A stretch of 64,000 bases of DNA from Candidatus Izemoplasmatales bacterium (GTDB lineage: Bacteria; Bacillota_I; Bacilli_A; Izemoplasmatales; Hujiaoplasmataceae), in assembly GCA_028698875.1 (NCBI GenBank), contig JAQVVR010000004.1, positions 1 to 64,000 of the forward strand. Reading direction: 5' to 3'. Below the pieces are notes generated by a model that did not search any database, was not told the DNA's origin, and saw only the letters and a list, made by a program, of their open reading frames with translations. Positions 53,501 through 61,790 of this stretch are shown here, in pieces; position 1 is the first letter of the stretch; every line of letters begins with the position of its first letter. Both the position numbers and the translations under genes were made by a program.

Positions 53501-54084
53501 ATATCAATATTCTTGTTTTGGACACAGAAGTATATTCTAATACCGGTGGTCAATCATCGAAATCGGCACGAACAGGATCAATTGCCAAATTTACGGCATC
53601 AGGGAAACCCGGCAAAAAGAAAGATTTAGCTGCGATTGCTATGAGTTATGGCCATGTTTATGTGGCCACAATCGCTCACGGTGCCAGTGGGGCGCAAGTT
53701 CTAAAAGCATTGACTGAGGCAGAAAATTATCCAGGTCCAGCAATTGTAATTGCCTATTCACCGTGTATTTCGCATGGTATTCACAACGGAATGGGAACCT
53801 CCAATCTTCAAGCCAAACTAGCTGTCGAATGTGGTTATTGGCCAACATTTAGATTTGATCCGCGCTTAGAAGAACAAGGTAAGAACCCTTTCCAAATGGA
53901 TTCTAAAGAGCCTGATTGGTCAAAATATCACGACTACTTGATGTCAGAAACCCGCTATGCACAATTGTCACAAATTAACCCAGAACACGCGGTTGAACTA
54001 TTAAATCTTAATCTTAAAGATGCACAACGTCGTTACGCGATGTACAAACGTTATCAGGCAATGGATTATTCAAAAACTGAGTAA
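50542..54084 (+). CDS. nifJ: Pyruvate:ferredoxin (flavodoxin) oxidoreductase
   Basis: This oxygen-sensitive enzyme converts pyruvate and CoA to acetyl-CoA, CO2 and reduced ferredoxin, a mark of anaerobic metabolism. The 1180-residue chain is the single-subunit form. Domain I starts at about residue 10 (AGIYPITPSTPMPEY). Two ferredoxin-type clusters are bound by CIQCNQCSFACPHACIRP and CTGCGVCVVTCPAK. The TPP domain has GACGGCGETPYIK with the third cluster ligands, GGDGWAYDIGYGGLDH for TPP/Mg, and LDTEVYSNTGGQSSKS. A strong AAGGAGG precedes the ATG, and the gene has its own promoter and terminator. It is monocistronic. Confidence 0.97.
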   Translation: MTTKKTYQSMDGNQAAAYCAYAFTEVAGIYPITPSTPMPEYTDAWAAQGKKNLFGMPVKLVEMQSEAGAAGTVHGSLVSGALTTTFTASQGLLLKIPNMYKIAGELLPGVIHVAARSIASHALSIFGDHQDVMAVRQTGFAILASGSVQETMDLAGIAHLAAIKSSVPFLHFFDGFRTSSEVAKVEVMDYAVFDRLLDRNAIKEFRARALNSGTPVTKGTAQNDDVYFQAKEVSQKFYTAVPDIVANYMAEISKATGRQYHPFSYYGAKDAENVIVAMGSFTEAIREVIDYKLSLGEKVGLLAVHLYRPFSEKYFLEAMPKTVKHIAVLDRTIELGSLGEPLYLDVKSIYYNKENAPIIVGGRYGLSSKDSTPSQVFAVFDNLMGPLKDHFTIGIVDDVNFSSLPVKEYPDVADPNTTELLFFGLGSDGTVGAVKNISKIIGDYTDLYGQAYASYDSKKSGGVTRMHLRFGKNPIRSTYLVNNPHFVSCSQESYLTKFNLIGGIRKNGIFLLNTTVDANQIEAILPNEVKRVLASQKVRFYIIEGSRLAKEIGNPKLISTIMQSAFFKLNEQIMAYDHAREVMKKFALKSFARKGQDIVDMNYKAVDLGAEGLIKINVNPEWANLENEVLDDPKRPAFVKNVADVVNSIRGYELPVSAFVGYEDGHMPAGTAAYEKRGVAEEVSTWISENCIQCNQCSFACPHACIRPILATQEEANNAPDKTVWKDAVGRGLEGLKYKIQVSPLDCTGCGVCVVTCPAKTKALTLKPIAEAIENNEHLKADYCYNKVTNKVNLVGKTNLKNSQFAQPLFEFSGACGGCGETPYIKMVTQLFGERMVVANATGCSSIYGASFPASPYTKNSEGRGPAWANSLFEDNAEFGFGMKIAAETLRDRLQNTIIAKLPDIKNAETKGLLTEWIENRTNGDKTLELSRKLIPLLEAENNDATQAILELKAYLVKQSNWIFGGDGWAYDIGYGGLDHVIANNEDINILVLDTEVYSNTGGQSSKSARTGSIAKFTASGKPGKKKDLAAIAMSYGHVYVATIAHGASGAQVLKALTEAENYPGPAIVIAYSPCISHGIHNGMGTSNLQAKLAVECGYWPTFRFDPRLEEQGKNPFQMDSKEPDWSKYHDYLMSETRYAQLSQINPEHAVELLNLNLKDAQRRYAMYKRYQAMDYSKTE

Positions 54085-54095
54085 ACAGATATTAT

Positions 54096-54129
54096 TAACG
54101 GCGATCTAATAAATCGCCGTTATTTTTTT
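54096..54129 (+). terminator. Terminator of nifJ
   Basis: TAACGGCGAT (54096-54105) pairs with ATCGCCGTTA (54113-54122), followed by seven T residues. Confidence 0.9.
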
Positions 54130-54281
54130 CGATAATTCTTCACATGATTCACACTAGTGTTTAGTATAATAGCCTTAATCGGTTTTTGGTTATGATGTTT
54201 TTTGTAAAAAAAGATTAAAAAAAACGAGGGTTTGGGTTATAATATACAATAGCGCACGATACAATTAAAGGAGTTTGAATC

Positions 54282-56921
54282 ATGATGAAAACGATCTGGA
54301 AAAAAGCTTCGATATTAATGATGATTCTATCAGCATCGGTTATTGTTGTTGGCTGTACAACAACTACGGACACGACAACTACCTCAGGTACGGAAGTAGT
54401 GAAAGCTATTGACCCCACATTGACTGATCCTGATGCGATTTTTTACCAAGGCGATGGATTTTCTGTCACATATGGTGAAATTTATGAACAATTTAAAATC
54501 AACGATGGAATGACACAATTATTATACATGGTTGATTTTGATTTATTTACCGATTATATGGATGATGTGACTCAAGTTGAAATAGATGATAAAATCAAGG
54601 TTTTGACTTATGGTTCCTCTGATAATGAATACATTGCTGAACTTGGTGACAAAAAAGCTGAACTAGAAGCCGATTATGACCAAACATTGTATTTACTCGG
54701 TCATACCGATGATGAACAAGATTATGTTCGATTAGTTGTAGCCAAGGAGAATTATACCCGTGAGGCGATGGTTGATTCGGCAAATGCGGACCAATCATGG
54801 TATATTGGTGATGATGCAGTAGCGGAATACTATACGAGTAGTTATTTTTCCGACATGACAACCATTAAAATCCGGTTCTTGACTCAAGAAGATGCCATTA
54901 AGGTCATGCGAAATTTCAACGGTGGGGTAACCCCGCTTGTTACTGTGAATAATCAACTTCGTTTATACACAGGCTCAACGCCAATCAATTTAGTTCCCAG
55001 TTTTGGCTTTGACGATACAAATACTAGAGTCTTGACAAACGAAGAACTGTTGCTCTTTTTCATCCAAATGTATAATTTTGTCTATCAAGAATATCGCACC
55101 CCTATTGCTGAAAATGCAACCGTTGCGGACTTAAAACAGAACCCTGATTTACAGGTTTCTTATGACACGCTTTATGAAGCAAATACCCAACTGGCAACAT
55201 TAGTATACCAGACGCTTTCTGGATATGAAGAATACATCACGGGTGAAGGTGATTTGTGCTATACCGTCGCACCTAGTTATCTGCCTGGAAAATTTGACTC
55301 TTCATATTACTTAGTTCTTAATATCAACGAGTTTGAAAAAATCGATTTGACAGACTATGAAGCTACAGTCGATGGATCATTAGCCAATATTATTACTGCT
55401 AATCTTTATGCTGATTTAGTTGCGGAAATGATTGAAGCGAATCTAAGTACAACTAGTTTTGTAAATAACCGAGTCGGAGAATTCCGGGCATCTCATGGGT
55501 TTGAAATATACGATCAATATTTATGCCTTGACTACCGTTCTATTTATGCTGTATTTGATCCGGAAACAGAGGGTCACGCGTCAATTGTTGCATCGTATGA
55601 CGATGTCGATATTACCGCTGACCAACTGTTAACTTTTGCAATGAATTTAAATGGAGCCTTATACGCTCTTTACGCTAGCCAACTTAATGCCTTGATGGAT
55701 TTATACTTTCAAGAAGTTTACTGTGATGGTGACGTCACTTGTACTTTTGAATCGGCTTTGACTGATTCGATTCTATTTACCGAACACGAAGAGGCATTAG
55801 CAACCGTTAAATCCGATTTTGAAGCTAGTTATTGGTCTGTCTATTATAAATACGCAGAATTTTTATATGTGGCATACGGCGCCAAATCGGAAACAGATAT
55901 GATTCAGAATTATTATCTTAAATCCCGGTTACAACCGTATTTAATTTTTGATCGTCTTAAAGCAAATGATTGGGCAATGTTAACGAATTACCTGATGGAC
56001 CAATTGCAAACAAATTACGATAATTATTTCAGCCTAGATGTCTTGAGTCTTACTATTTATCTTGATCGTGACGAAAATGGTGCCGCTGATGATTACCAAG
56101 ATTTTGTCGCTGATCTTGAAGACGCAGGGGCATACGCCACGCTTATAGCGAACTTTCAGACGGCCATCAGAAATTATTTGGCCGCATCGGACACAAATAC
56201 TTTCTTAACTTTGATTCGCGATTACAATAAAGCTTCAAGGACGGAAGGAACTTGGGCACCGTTTAAACAATTCGGATTATGTTTAAAACGTTCGAGTTTT
56301 TCTGATGAGGAATCAATTGATTATGCCACGGCAGTTGCTACATATGAAGAAGCAATTGTCAATGGATTGATTGCGGCATATGCGGAATATCAACTAGAAA
56401 CTAACATTGATAAAACTTCACTTTATTATAGTGGAATTGTGGAAACTGCAGAAGGCATAAGCATATTTCAATGTGAGAAGGGTGATAATTTCACTAAGCC
56501 AACCGCTCATTTTGAAATGACGTATACTGGCCATGAACCAAATTATTCACTAGGTTCCGAAAATAGCGGTGACTTTCCGACACTTGAACAAGTCAAGTTA
56601 TACTGCGAATATCGTTTTTACCAACTGGTTTTCGATGATGTATCTGATGAGACTGAACACACCTATGGAGTCGAGATTCCCGATTTGCCAACAAGTTTTA
56701 TAACAACGATGGAAACTTATTTTCTCGATATTGTTGATGGGGTTTATGTCATCGGAGTTTTAAACGGTGCTATTGCTGATATTATGAATACGGGTACATT
56801 TGTCAATGCAGTTCCAGCATATTGTTCTTTCGATGATGCAACCTTGAAAATAGCCTTATTGAGGATACAGAATTATTATTATCACGATGTGTTTGAAGGC
56901 TATACTGATATTGACGAATAA
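54282..56921 (+). CDS. SurA/PrsA-like foldase candidate lipoprotein
   Basis: This 879-residue lipoprotein has a lipobox VVGC near residue 25 and a Thr-rich linker. Residues of about 58-120 (VTYGEIYEQFKINDGMTQLL) resemble the N-terminal chaperone domain of SurA/PrsA-type foldases. It is a full-length paralogue of the minus-strand protein at 20.3-23.8 kb. Matching blocks include TIKIRFLTQEDAIKVMRNF, LLFFIQMYNFVYQEYR, LLTFAMNLNGALYALYASQL, LTIYLDRDENGAADDY and FKQFGLCLKRS. It lacks that protein's two tandem modules and Ig-like insertion. A parvulin catalytic domain is not clear. It may help fold exported proteins such as the giant surface protein; this is inference. AAAGGAG precedes the start. 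Confidence 0.65.
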   Translation: MMKTIWKKASILMMILSASVIVVGCTTTTDTTTTSGTEVVKAIDPTLTDPDAIFYQGDGFSVTYGEIYEQFKINDGMTQLLYMVDFDLFTDYMDDVTQVEIDDKIKVLTYGSSDNEYIAELGDKKAELEADYDQTLYLLGHTDDEQDYVRLVVAKENYTREAMVDSANADQSWYIGDDAVAEYYTSSYFSDMTTIKIRFLTQEDAIKVMRNFNGGVTPLVTVNNQLRLYTGSTPINLVPSFGFDDTNTRVLTNEELLLFFIQMYNFVYQEYRTPIAENATVADLKQNPDLQVSYDTLYEANTQLATLVYQTLSGYEEYITGEGDLCYTVAPSYLPGKFDSSYYLVLNINEFEKIDLTDYEATVDGSLANIITANLYADLVAEMIEANLSTTSFVNNRVGEFRASHGFEIYDQYLCLDYRSIYAVFDPETEGHASIVASYDDVDITADQLLTFAMNLNGALYALYASQLNALMDLYFQEVYCDGDVTCTFESALTDSILFTEHEEALATVKSDFEASYWSVYYKYAEFLYVAYGAKSETDMIQNYYLKSRLQPYLIFDRLKANDWAMLTNYLMDQLQTNYDNYFSLDVLSLTIYLDRDENGAADDYQDFVADLEDAGAYATLIANFQTAIRNYLAASDTNTFLTLIRDYNKASRTEGTWAPFKQFGLCLKRSSFSDEESIDYATAVATYEEAIVNGLIAAYAEYQLETNIDKTSLYYSGIVETAEGISIFQCEKGDNFTKPTAHFEMTYTGHEPNYSLGSENSGDFPTLEQVKLYCEYRFYQLVFDDVSDETEHTYGVEIPDLPTSFITTMETYFLDIVDGVYVIGVLNGAIADIMNTGTFVNAVPAYCSFDDATLKIALLRIQNYYYHDVFEGYTDIDE

Positions 56922-56925
56922 CCGC

Positions 56926-56954
56926 TTGACAAAAATCATAAACTTCAATATAAT
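56926..56954 (+). promoter_or_regulatory. Consensus promoter of the CDF transporter gene
   Basis: TTGACA (56926-56931), 17-base spacer, TATAAT (56949-56954). Confidence 0.88.
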
Positions 56955-56969
56955 TATGTAATATAATAA

Positions 56970-57047
56970 ATTACTTTTGTACAGGGGAAACCCGGGTCAT
57001 TTGACAGCATCCAAAAATGCGGGACACTAACAATGCCTCGCTTTTTA
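56970..57047 (+). promoter_or_regulatory. Candidate NiCo (Co2+/Ni2+) riboswitch with terminator
   Basis: Between the promoter and the CDF gene lies a structured leader. The junction-like elements ACAGG (56981-56985), CGGG (56993-56996), ACAG (57004-57007) and GGGACA (57021-57026) occur in the order known from NiCo RNAs, separated by short stems GTCA/TGAC and GCAT/ATGC. A terminator GCGGG (57019-57023) with CCTCGC (57036-57041), one bulge, then TTTTT, overlaps GGGACA. Metal binding would therefore prevent termination and switch the exporter on, as reported for NiCo riboswitches upstream of czcD-type genes. The first stem is very short here, so a variant or a different metal-sensing RNA is possible. 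Confidence 0.55.
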
Positions 57048-57067
57048 TTACCAAAGGTGGATATAAT

Positions 57068-57988
57068 ATGGAATCTATTGAACATCGCAATGCTTCAGAA
57101 CAAAAAATAATCACTAAAGTATCAATTTGGACGATGATTTTAAATTTCATCTTAGCCTCCATGAAAATCATCATGGGGATTATTGGCCGATCAAGTGCCA
57201 TCATTTCTGATGCTGTCAATTCAATTTCCGATGTTGTGACGGCTTTAGCGGTGATGATAATGGGTCGTTTTTCGCGCAAGGAAAAAGATGTTGATCACCA
57301 ATATGGACACGAGAAATACGAAAGTATGGTTTCGGTTTTTATAGGCATCGCTTTGTTACTGACGGCTTTTGAAATTGGCAGAACCGCTTGTGAAAACATT
57401 TACTATTATTTCGCCGAGAATCGCGATATCGTTCCGCCAACCTACATCGCTTTAATTGCCGGATTTGCAACGATTGCGATCAAAGAAGGAATGTATCATT
57501 ATACTAAATTTAATGCCAAGAAAGCCCATTCGCCTTCTTTGGAAGCGATGGCGTTAGATCATCGCTCGGATGAATTCAGCGCTTTAGCCGCTATTATTGG
57601 TATTGTTGGATCAATGTTGGAAATCCATATCCTCGAACCGATTGCTTCAATTATAATATGTTTATTTATTGTTAAGCTTGGGTTGGGCATTATTAAGACG
57701 GGTTTCAGTCAAGTTGTCGATCAGGCTGCTGATCAAGCGACCATTGATAAGATTAAGATGATTGTTGCCAATCAAGCCGGAATTATTCAACTTGATGATT
57801 TGAAAACACGAATCTTTGGTATGCGGCTGTTTGTTGACATGGAAATTGCTGTTGATCAGAAATTGTCAATAACTGAAGCTCACAACATTGCTCATGTTTT
57901 ACACGATGAGATTGAATCTTCAATTCCCAATGTTAAGCATTGTATGATTCATGTCAATCCATACATGACAACGGATATTGATTTATAG
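57068..57988 (+). CDS. Cation diffusion facilitator (CDF) metal exporter
   Basis: This 306-residue CDF-family efflux protein exchanges a divalent metal (Zn, Co, Ni, Mn or Fe) for protons. Six transmembrane helices are visible. Metal-site Asp/His pairs appear in IISDAVNSISDVV (TM2) and in MALDHRSDEFSALAA (TM5), and DHQYGHEKYES is the conserved cytosolic loop. A C-terminal cytosolic ferredoxin-like domain follows (VKHCMIHVNPY). Asp in both TM2 and TM5 does not by itself fix the metal. The NiCo-like leader argues for Co2+ or Ni2+ export. ATG at 57068 has AAAGGTGG seven bases upstream. Confidence 0.92.
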   Translation: MESIEHRNASEQKIITKVSIWTMILNFILASMKIIMGIIGRSSAIISDAVNSISDVVTALAVMIMGRFSRKEKDVDHQYGHEKYESMVSVFIGIALLLTAFEIGRTACENIYYYFAENRDIVPPTYIALIAGFATIAIKEGMYHYTKFNAKKAHSPSLEAMALDHRSDEFSALAAIIGIVGSMLEIHILEPIASIIICLFIVKLGLGIIKTGFSQVVDQAADQATIDKIKMIVANQAGIIQLDDLKTRIFGMRLFVDMEIAVDQKLSITEAHNIAHVLHDEIESSIPNVKHCMIHVNPYMTTDIDL

Positions 57989-58011
57989 TATTAGTAATGA
58001 CGTTTTCCTTT

Positions 58012-58040
58012 AAAAAACACCGATATTTTGGGTGTTTTTC
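58012..58040 (+). terminator. Terminator of the CDF gene
   Basis: AAAAAACACC (58012-58021) pairs with GGTGTTTTT (58031-58039). Confidence 0.8.
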
Positions 58041-58067
58041 GGAATAATTTATTTGTAAAGATATATA

Positions 58068-58096
58068 TTGAATTACAAAATGATATCTGTTATAAT
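58068..58096 (+). promoter_or_regulatory. Promoter of the MgtC-family gene
   Basis: TTGAAT (58068-58073), 17-base spacer, TATAAT (58091-58096). The leader of about 50 bases shows no riboswitch-like structure. Confidence 0.82.
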
Positions 58097-58154
58097 AATA
58101 ATTCAACTAGTTAAGCGCTTACAAAAGCATATCCATTAAGAAAAGGTGATTTTT

Positions 58155-58700
58155 ATGTTTTCATTGTTAACCATCGATTTTAGTGCATTGAATCCTTCTC
58201 TTGGCGAGATTCTGTTGCGAATTGGATTAACTGCTCTATTTGTGGGTATAATTGGTTTTGAAAGACAAATGCGACATAAAATAGCAGGAGTGACCACCCA
58301 TTTGATGGTTGCTTTTGGTGCTTGTGGAATTGCCTTGTTACAAGAATACTTGTACAATGATGCACTTGCATCAGCTCAGGAACTAATTGCGGCGGGAATT
58401 ACCGTCACTTTGGAACGCCAAAGAATAATTGCTCAAGTCATTGTTGGGGTTGGGTTTCTCGGATCAGGAACGATTTTAAAATCCTCCAGTGGCATTTATG
58501 GACTGACCACCGCAGCCACACTTTGGCTAGGTGCCATGATTGGTTTGTGCTTTGGTATGGGTGCCTACGTAATCGGTGTTGTATTAAGTGTTTTGTCGTT
58601 CTTCATTCTCACAGTAATTCGCAAACTACTGGAACACACGAACGCAAAACATGTTAAGAGTCCCGAAATGTTGGGCTCAGGTGAAATCATCGAAAAGTAG
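58155..58700 (+). CDS. MgtC/SapB family membrane protein
   Basis: This 181-residue membrane protein has about four to five helices. The family signature is clear: RIGLTALFVGIIGFERQ, then KIAGVTTHLMVAFGACGIAL, IIAQVIVGVGFLGSGTI and GLTTAATLWLGAMIGLCFGMG. MgtC-like proteins are linked to Mg2+ homeostasis and inhibition of the F-type ATPase in pathogens; the role in free-living bacteria is unclear. The start at 58155 is the ATG after AAAAGGTGAT; a GTG inside that binding site is rejected. No soluble C-terminal MgtC domain is present, so it is the short SapB-like form. Confidence 0.9.
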   Translation: MFSLLTIDFSALNPSLGEILLRIGLTALFVGIIGFERQMRHKIAGVTTHLMVAFGACGIALLQEYLYNDALASAQELIAAGITVTLERQRIIAQVIVGVGFLGSGTILKSSSGIYGLTTAATLWLGAMIGLCFGMGAYVIGVVLSVLSFFILTVIRKLLEHTNAKHVKSPEMLGSGEIIEK

Positions 58701-58701
58701 T

Positions 58702-58729
58702 AAAGAATCGATATTCGATTCTTTTTTTT
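58702..58729 (+). terminator. Terminator of the MgtC-family gene
   Basis: AAAGAATCG (58702-58710) pairs with CGATTCTTT (58716-58724), followed by T residues. Confidence 0.85.
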
Positions 58730-58747
58730 GAATAAAAGACATATTTT

Positions 58748-58776
58748 TTGCATAAAAGCGGGAAATATTGTACAAT
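58748..58776 (+). promoter_or_regulatory. Promoter of the suf operon
   Basis: TTGCAT (58748-58753), 17-base spacer, TACAAT (58771-58776). No riboswitch-like structure lies between it and sufC. Confidence 0.75.
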
Positions 58777-58804
58777 TAAGACGATTGATTTGGAGGTTTA
58801 TTTT

Positions 58805-59620
58805 ATGGCGATTTTAGAAATTAAAAATCTTATTGTATCTGTTGAGGATCAAGTGATTCTTGATGGAATTAATCTTGTTGTGCGCGGGGGAGAAACCCAC
58901 GCTATTATGGGACCAAATGGAACAGGTAAGTCAACCTTGGCGCAAGTAATTATGGGACATCCAAAATATCATATTGATTGTGGGGAAATCTTACTTGATG
59001 GCATACGCTTAAATGAGATGTCTGTTGATGAACGTAGTCGTGCTGGACTTTTTTTAGCAATGCAAAATCCAACTGAAGTTCCAGGAGTGACTAATTTTGA
59101 CTTTGTAAAAACGGCAGTCCAAGCTCATCTCTTAAGTGGTCAACACTTGCGGATTGGGAAATTCATACTTGCTTTAGAAGATGCAGCTAAGGAATTGAAA
59201 ATGGGTTCTGGCTTAGCGCATCGATATGTTAATGAAGGTTTTTCTGGTGGCGAGAAAAAGCGCAATGAAATTTTACAGATGAAGTTGATAAAACCATCGA
59301 TAGCCTTCCTTGATGAGATTGACTCCGGCCTTGATGTTGATGCATTGCGGATTGTTGGTGAAAACGTTACCGCAATGAAATCACCTGATTTAGGGTTGAT
59401 TCTTATTACTCACTATCAAAGATTGCTTGATTCAATCGTCCCTGATTTTGTTCATATCATGATTCGAGGTAAAATCGTCAAAACCGGGGGTCGAGAATTA
59501 ATTGCCAAAATCGACGCTGAAGGCTATGACTGGCTCAAAGTTGAACTTGGTATCGATGAGTTTGTTGAAAAGAAAAAACCGGTATCTTTGGGAACCTGCG
59601 CCACAAAATCGCTTAAGTGA
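58805..59620 (+). CDS. sufC: Fe-S cluster assembly ATPase SufC
   Basis: SufC is the ABC-type ATPase of the SufBCD scaffold that builds Fe-S clusters in the cytosol. The 271-residue protein has Walker A GPNGTGKST (36-44), the SufC-type Q-loop region AMQNPTEVPGV, the signature FSGGEKKRNE, Walker B IAFLDEIDSGLD and the H-loop LITHYQR. The start at 58805 is fixed by GGAGG eight bases upstream; the longer reading begins within the promoter. It is first in a five-gene operon. Confidence 0.96.
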   Translation: MAILEIKNLIVSVEDQVILDGINLVVRGGETHAIMGPNGTGKSTLAQVIMGHPKYHIDCGEILLDGIRLNEMSVDERSRAGLFLAMQNPTEVPGVTNFDFVKTAVQAHLLSGQHLRIGKFILALEDAAKELKMGSGLAHRYVNEGFSGGEKKRNEILQMKLIKPSIAFLDEIDSGLDVDALRIVGENVTAMKSPDLGLILITHYQRLLDSIVPDFVHIMIRGKIVKTGGRELIAKIDAEGYDWLKVELGIDEFVEKKKPVSLGTCATKSLK

Positions 59621-59634
59621 CGGGGGGACTGTAT

Positions 59635-60570
59635 ATGAAAATACCTCAGTGTTTTGTTGACAAAAATGCGACAATTGTATTTGGAAAGAAATCCGTTGAA
59701 TATCAAGGAAACTATCCGGGAATAAGAATAACCAATGACGGCTGGTCTATTCAAGTCGCAAACCAAAAGCAATGGAAAAATCCGATTACCATGGTTATGA
59801 AAGGGCAAAAAACCCCTGCTAATTTATATATTCATTTAAAAACTGGAATTTCAGCTTCATTTAGTATCTACTACCTTGTCAATCCCGATTGGGCCAACGT
59901 TGGACTTTTCGTGAAATTGGATGCAGGCGCAAAACTGACACTTAATAATGTGTTTATTGGCAAGTATAATTCGAATTTCATGGTTAACCGAGTCATTACC
60001 CAAGCGGATACTAGTGAAGTTGATCTTTCATCGGGTATTGTTGTGAGTGGTAACACCAAAATAGTTGATCACTACGAACTAAATGGTGAAAAAAGTCGTT
60101 TGTCAGCGGTATTATTGGCCATATCTGGGCAAAAAGAAATCTTCTCGTCAATTCAAGAAGTGTTTCATAATCGTCCGGTTTCGCAATCCAATGTGACTAA
60201 TTTACTCGTTTCCGCCGGAAAATCACAAATGCATGTCGATGTTACTGAGACAATTGGGAAAGGCAATTTTCAGTCAATTTGTCATCAAAACAATCGCGGA
60301 ATCATCCTCGAAGAAAAGGGCTCAATCACTGTTGAACCCAAATTGATTATTGATGAATACGATGTTGATGCTGGGCATGGTTGTGCTATCGGCCAAATTA
60401 ATGCTAATGAATTATATTATCTTTTAAGTCGGGGCATTGATGAGACAACTGCAAAACGACTCATCATTTCCGGATATCTGACACCGCTTTACAAACGGAT
60501 CGACAATCCCGGATTTCTTAAGATCTTATCAAGAACAATCGAACTTCAAATGAAAGGAAATGATTGCTAA
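59635..60570 (+). CDS. sufD: Fe-S cluster assembly protein SufD
   Basis: SufD pairs with SufB and SufC in the scaffold. At 311 residues it is shorter than typical SufD (about 430), with a reduced N-terminal helical part. The beta-helix core is present, and the C-terminus has the diagnostic EYDVDAGHGCAIGQINANELYYLLSRG, here in part DAGHGCAIGQ with the conserved His. GGGGGG precedes the ATG at 59635, 14 bases after sufC. Its stop overlaps the sufS start by one base. Confidence 0.9.
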   Translation: MKIPQCFVDKNATIVFGKKSVEYQGNYPGIRITNDGWSIQVANQKQWKNPITMVMKGQKTPANLYIHLKTGISASFSIYYLVNPDWANVGLFVKLDAGAKLTLNNVFIGKYNSNFMVNRVITQADTSEVDLSSGIVVSGNTKIVDHYELNGEKSRLSAVLLAISGQKEIFSSIQEVFHNRPVSQSNVTNLLVSAGKSQMHVDVTETIGKGNFQSICHQNNRGIILEEKGSITVEPKLIIDEYDVDAGHGCAIGQINANELYYLLSRGIDETTAKRLIISGYLTPLYKRIDNPGFLKILSRTIELQMKGNDC

Positions 60571-61778
60571 TGGAACAAAACATTTGGCGAGCTGATTTCC
60601 CGCAGATAACTGAGAAAGACATGATTTACTTAGATAGTGCCGCCAGCAGTTTAAAACCGAATTCGGTTATTATGGCTGTTACTCATTATGACCACGATTT
60701 ATCAGCCAACATTCATCGTGGTGTCTATAAGGAAGCATATGAAGCGACTTTTCTGTACGAAGAAACTCGGGAAAAAGTAGCTAGATTTATCAATGCAATC
60801 CCAGAGGAGATTGTTTTTACCCGTGGAGCGACAGCGGCCTTAAACCTTGTGGCATTAAGTTATGGATTAAAAAATATCCATCCAGGCGATGAAATTATCG
60901 TCTCGGAATTAGAGCATCATTCATCATTACTTCCTTGGCAGAATGTTGCGTTGAAAACCGGTGCCAAATTAGTTTATGTTCCCCTTGATTCCGAAGGGAG
61001 AATCACGATTGCTAATTTTGAATCAGTACTTTCCGATCATACAAAAGTTGTGGCATTAACCTACATATCTAATGTTCTTGGATATATTACCCCGATTGCC
61101 GAAATCATCACTTTAGCTCACGCAAAAAAAGCAATCACAGTGATCGATGCCGCACAGGCCATTGAGCATATGCCGGTGGATGTAAAAACGCTAAAATGCG
61201 ATTTTCTAGCCTTCTCTGGGCATAAAATGTTGGGACCAACAGGCATAGGGATTCTCTATGGTAAACAAGAATATCTTGAAATTATGGAGCCAATTGAAGT
61301 CGGCGGGGACATGAATGATAATGTCAATAAATATGATGCCGAGTGGAAGGATTCTCCCTATAAATTTGAGGCGGGAACAATGCCGATTGCATCGGCAATC
61401 GGATTGGGAACAGCCATTGATTACTGGCAAGAACACAACATCATGGCGATGGAGGATCATGTCCGTCGTTTGCGCAAATACACGTATACTCAAATTAAGA
61501 AAATCCCGGGAATTACGATCTACAATCCAACATCAGAAACGGGTTTGATTGCATTCAATATTGATGGCGTCCATGCCCATGATGCTTCATCGTATTTTGC
61601 CGAACACAACGTTTGCCTACGGGCTGGCCATCATTGTGCGCAACTTGTTATGAAATGGCTCAATATTGAAGCGTGTTTGCGGGCATCCTTATTCTTTTAT
61701 AATACTTTTGCGGATTGCGATCGTTTTATTGATGCCACTAAAAACGCCGTGAAGTTTTTTCATAAGATGGGATTTTAG
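60570..61778 (+). CDS. sufS: Cysteine desulfurase SufS
   Basis: SufS is a PLP enzyme that releases sulfur from cysteine and passes it to SufU. The 402-residue chain has the PLP Lys219 in FSGHKMLGPTG, the aldimine-stabilising His in LEHHSSLLPW, the PLP-binding Asp/Gln in TVIDAAQA and the catalytic Cys356 in LRAGHHCAQ. This matches the SufS/CsdA group (type II). The ATG at 60570 overlaps the sufD stop codon, so translation is coupled. Confidence 0.95.
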   Translation: MEQNIWRADFPQITEKDMIYLDSAASSLKPNSVIMAVTHYDHDLSANIHRGVYKEAYEATFLYEETREKVARFINAIPEEIVFTRGATAALNLVALSYGLKNIHPGDEIIVSELEHHSSLLPWQNVALKTGAKLVYVPLDSEGRITIANFESVLSDHTKVVALTYISNVLGYITPIAEIITLAHAKKAITVIDAAQAIEHMPVDVKTLKCDFLAFSGHKMLGPTGIGILYGKQEYLEIMEPIEVGGDMNDNVNKYDAEWKDSPYKFEAGTMPIASAIGLGTAIDYWQEHNIMAMEDHVRRLRKYTYTQIKKIPGITIYNPTSETGLIAFNIDGVHAHDASSYFAEHNVCLRAGHHCAQLVMKWLNIEACLRASLFFYNTFADCDRFIDATKNAVKFFHKMGF

Positions 61779-61790
61779 GGGGACGCGGGA

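Noticed and set aside
58097-58154. Mg2+ riboswitch before the MgtC-family gene
   Set aside because: The leader is only about 50 bases and unstructured; neither M-box nor other known Mg2+ leader elements are visible.
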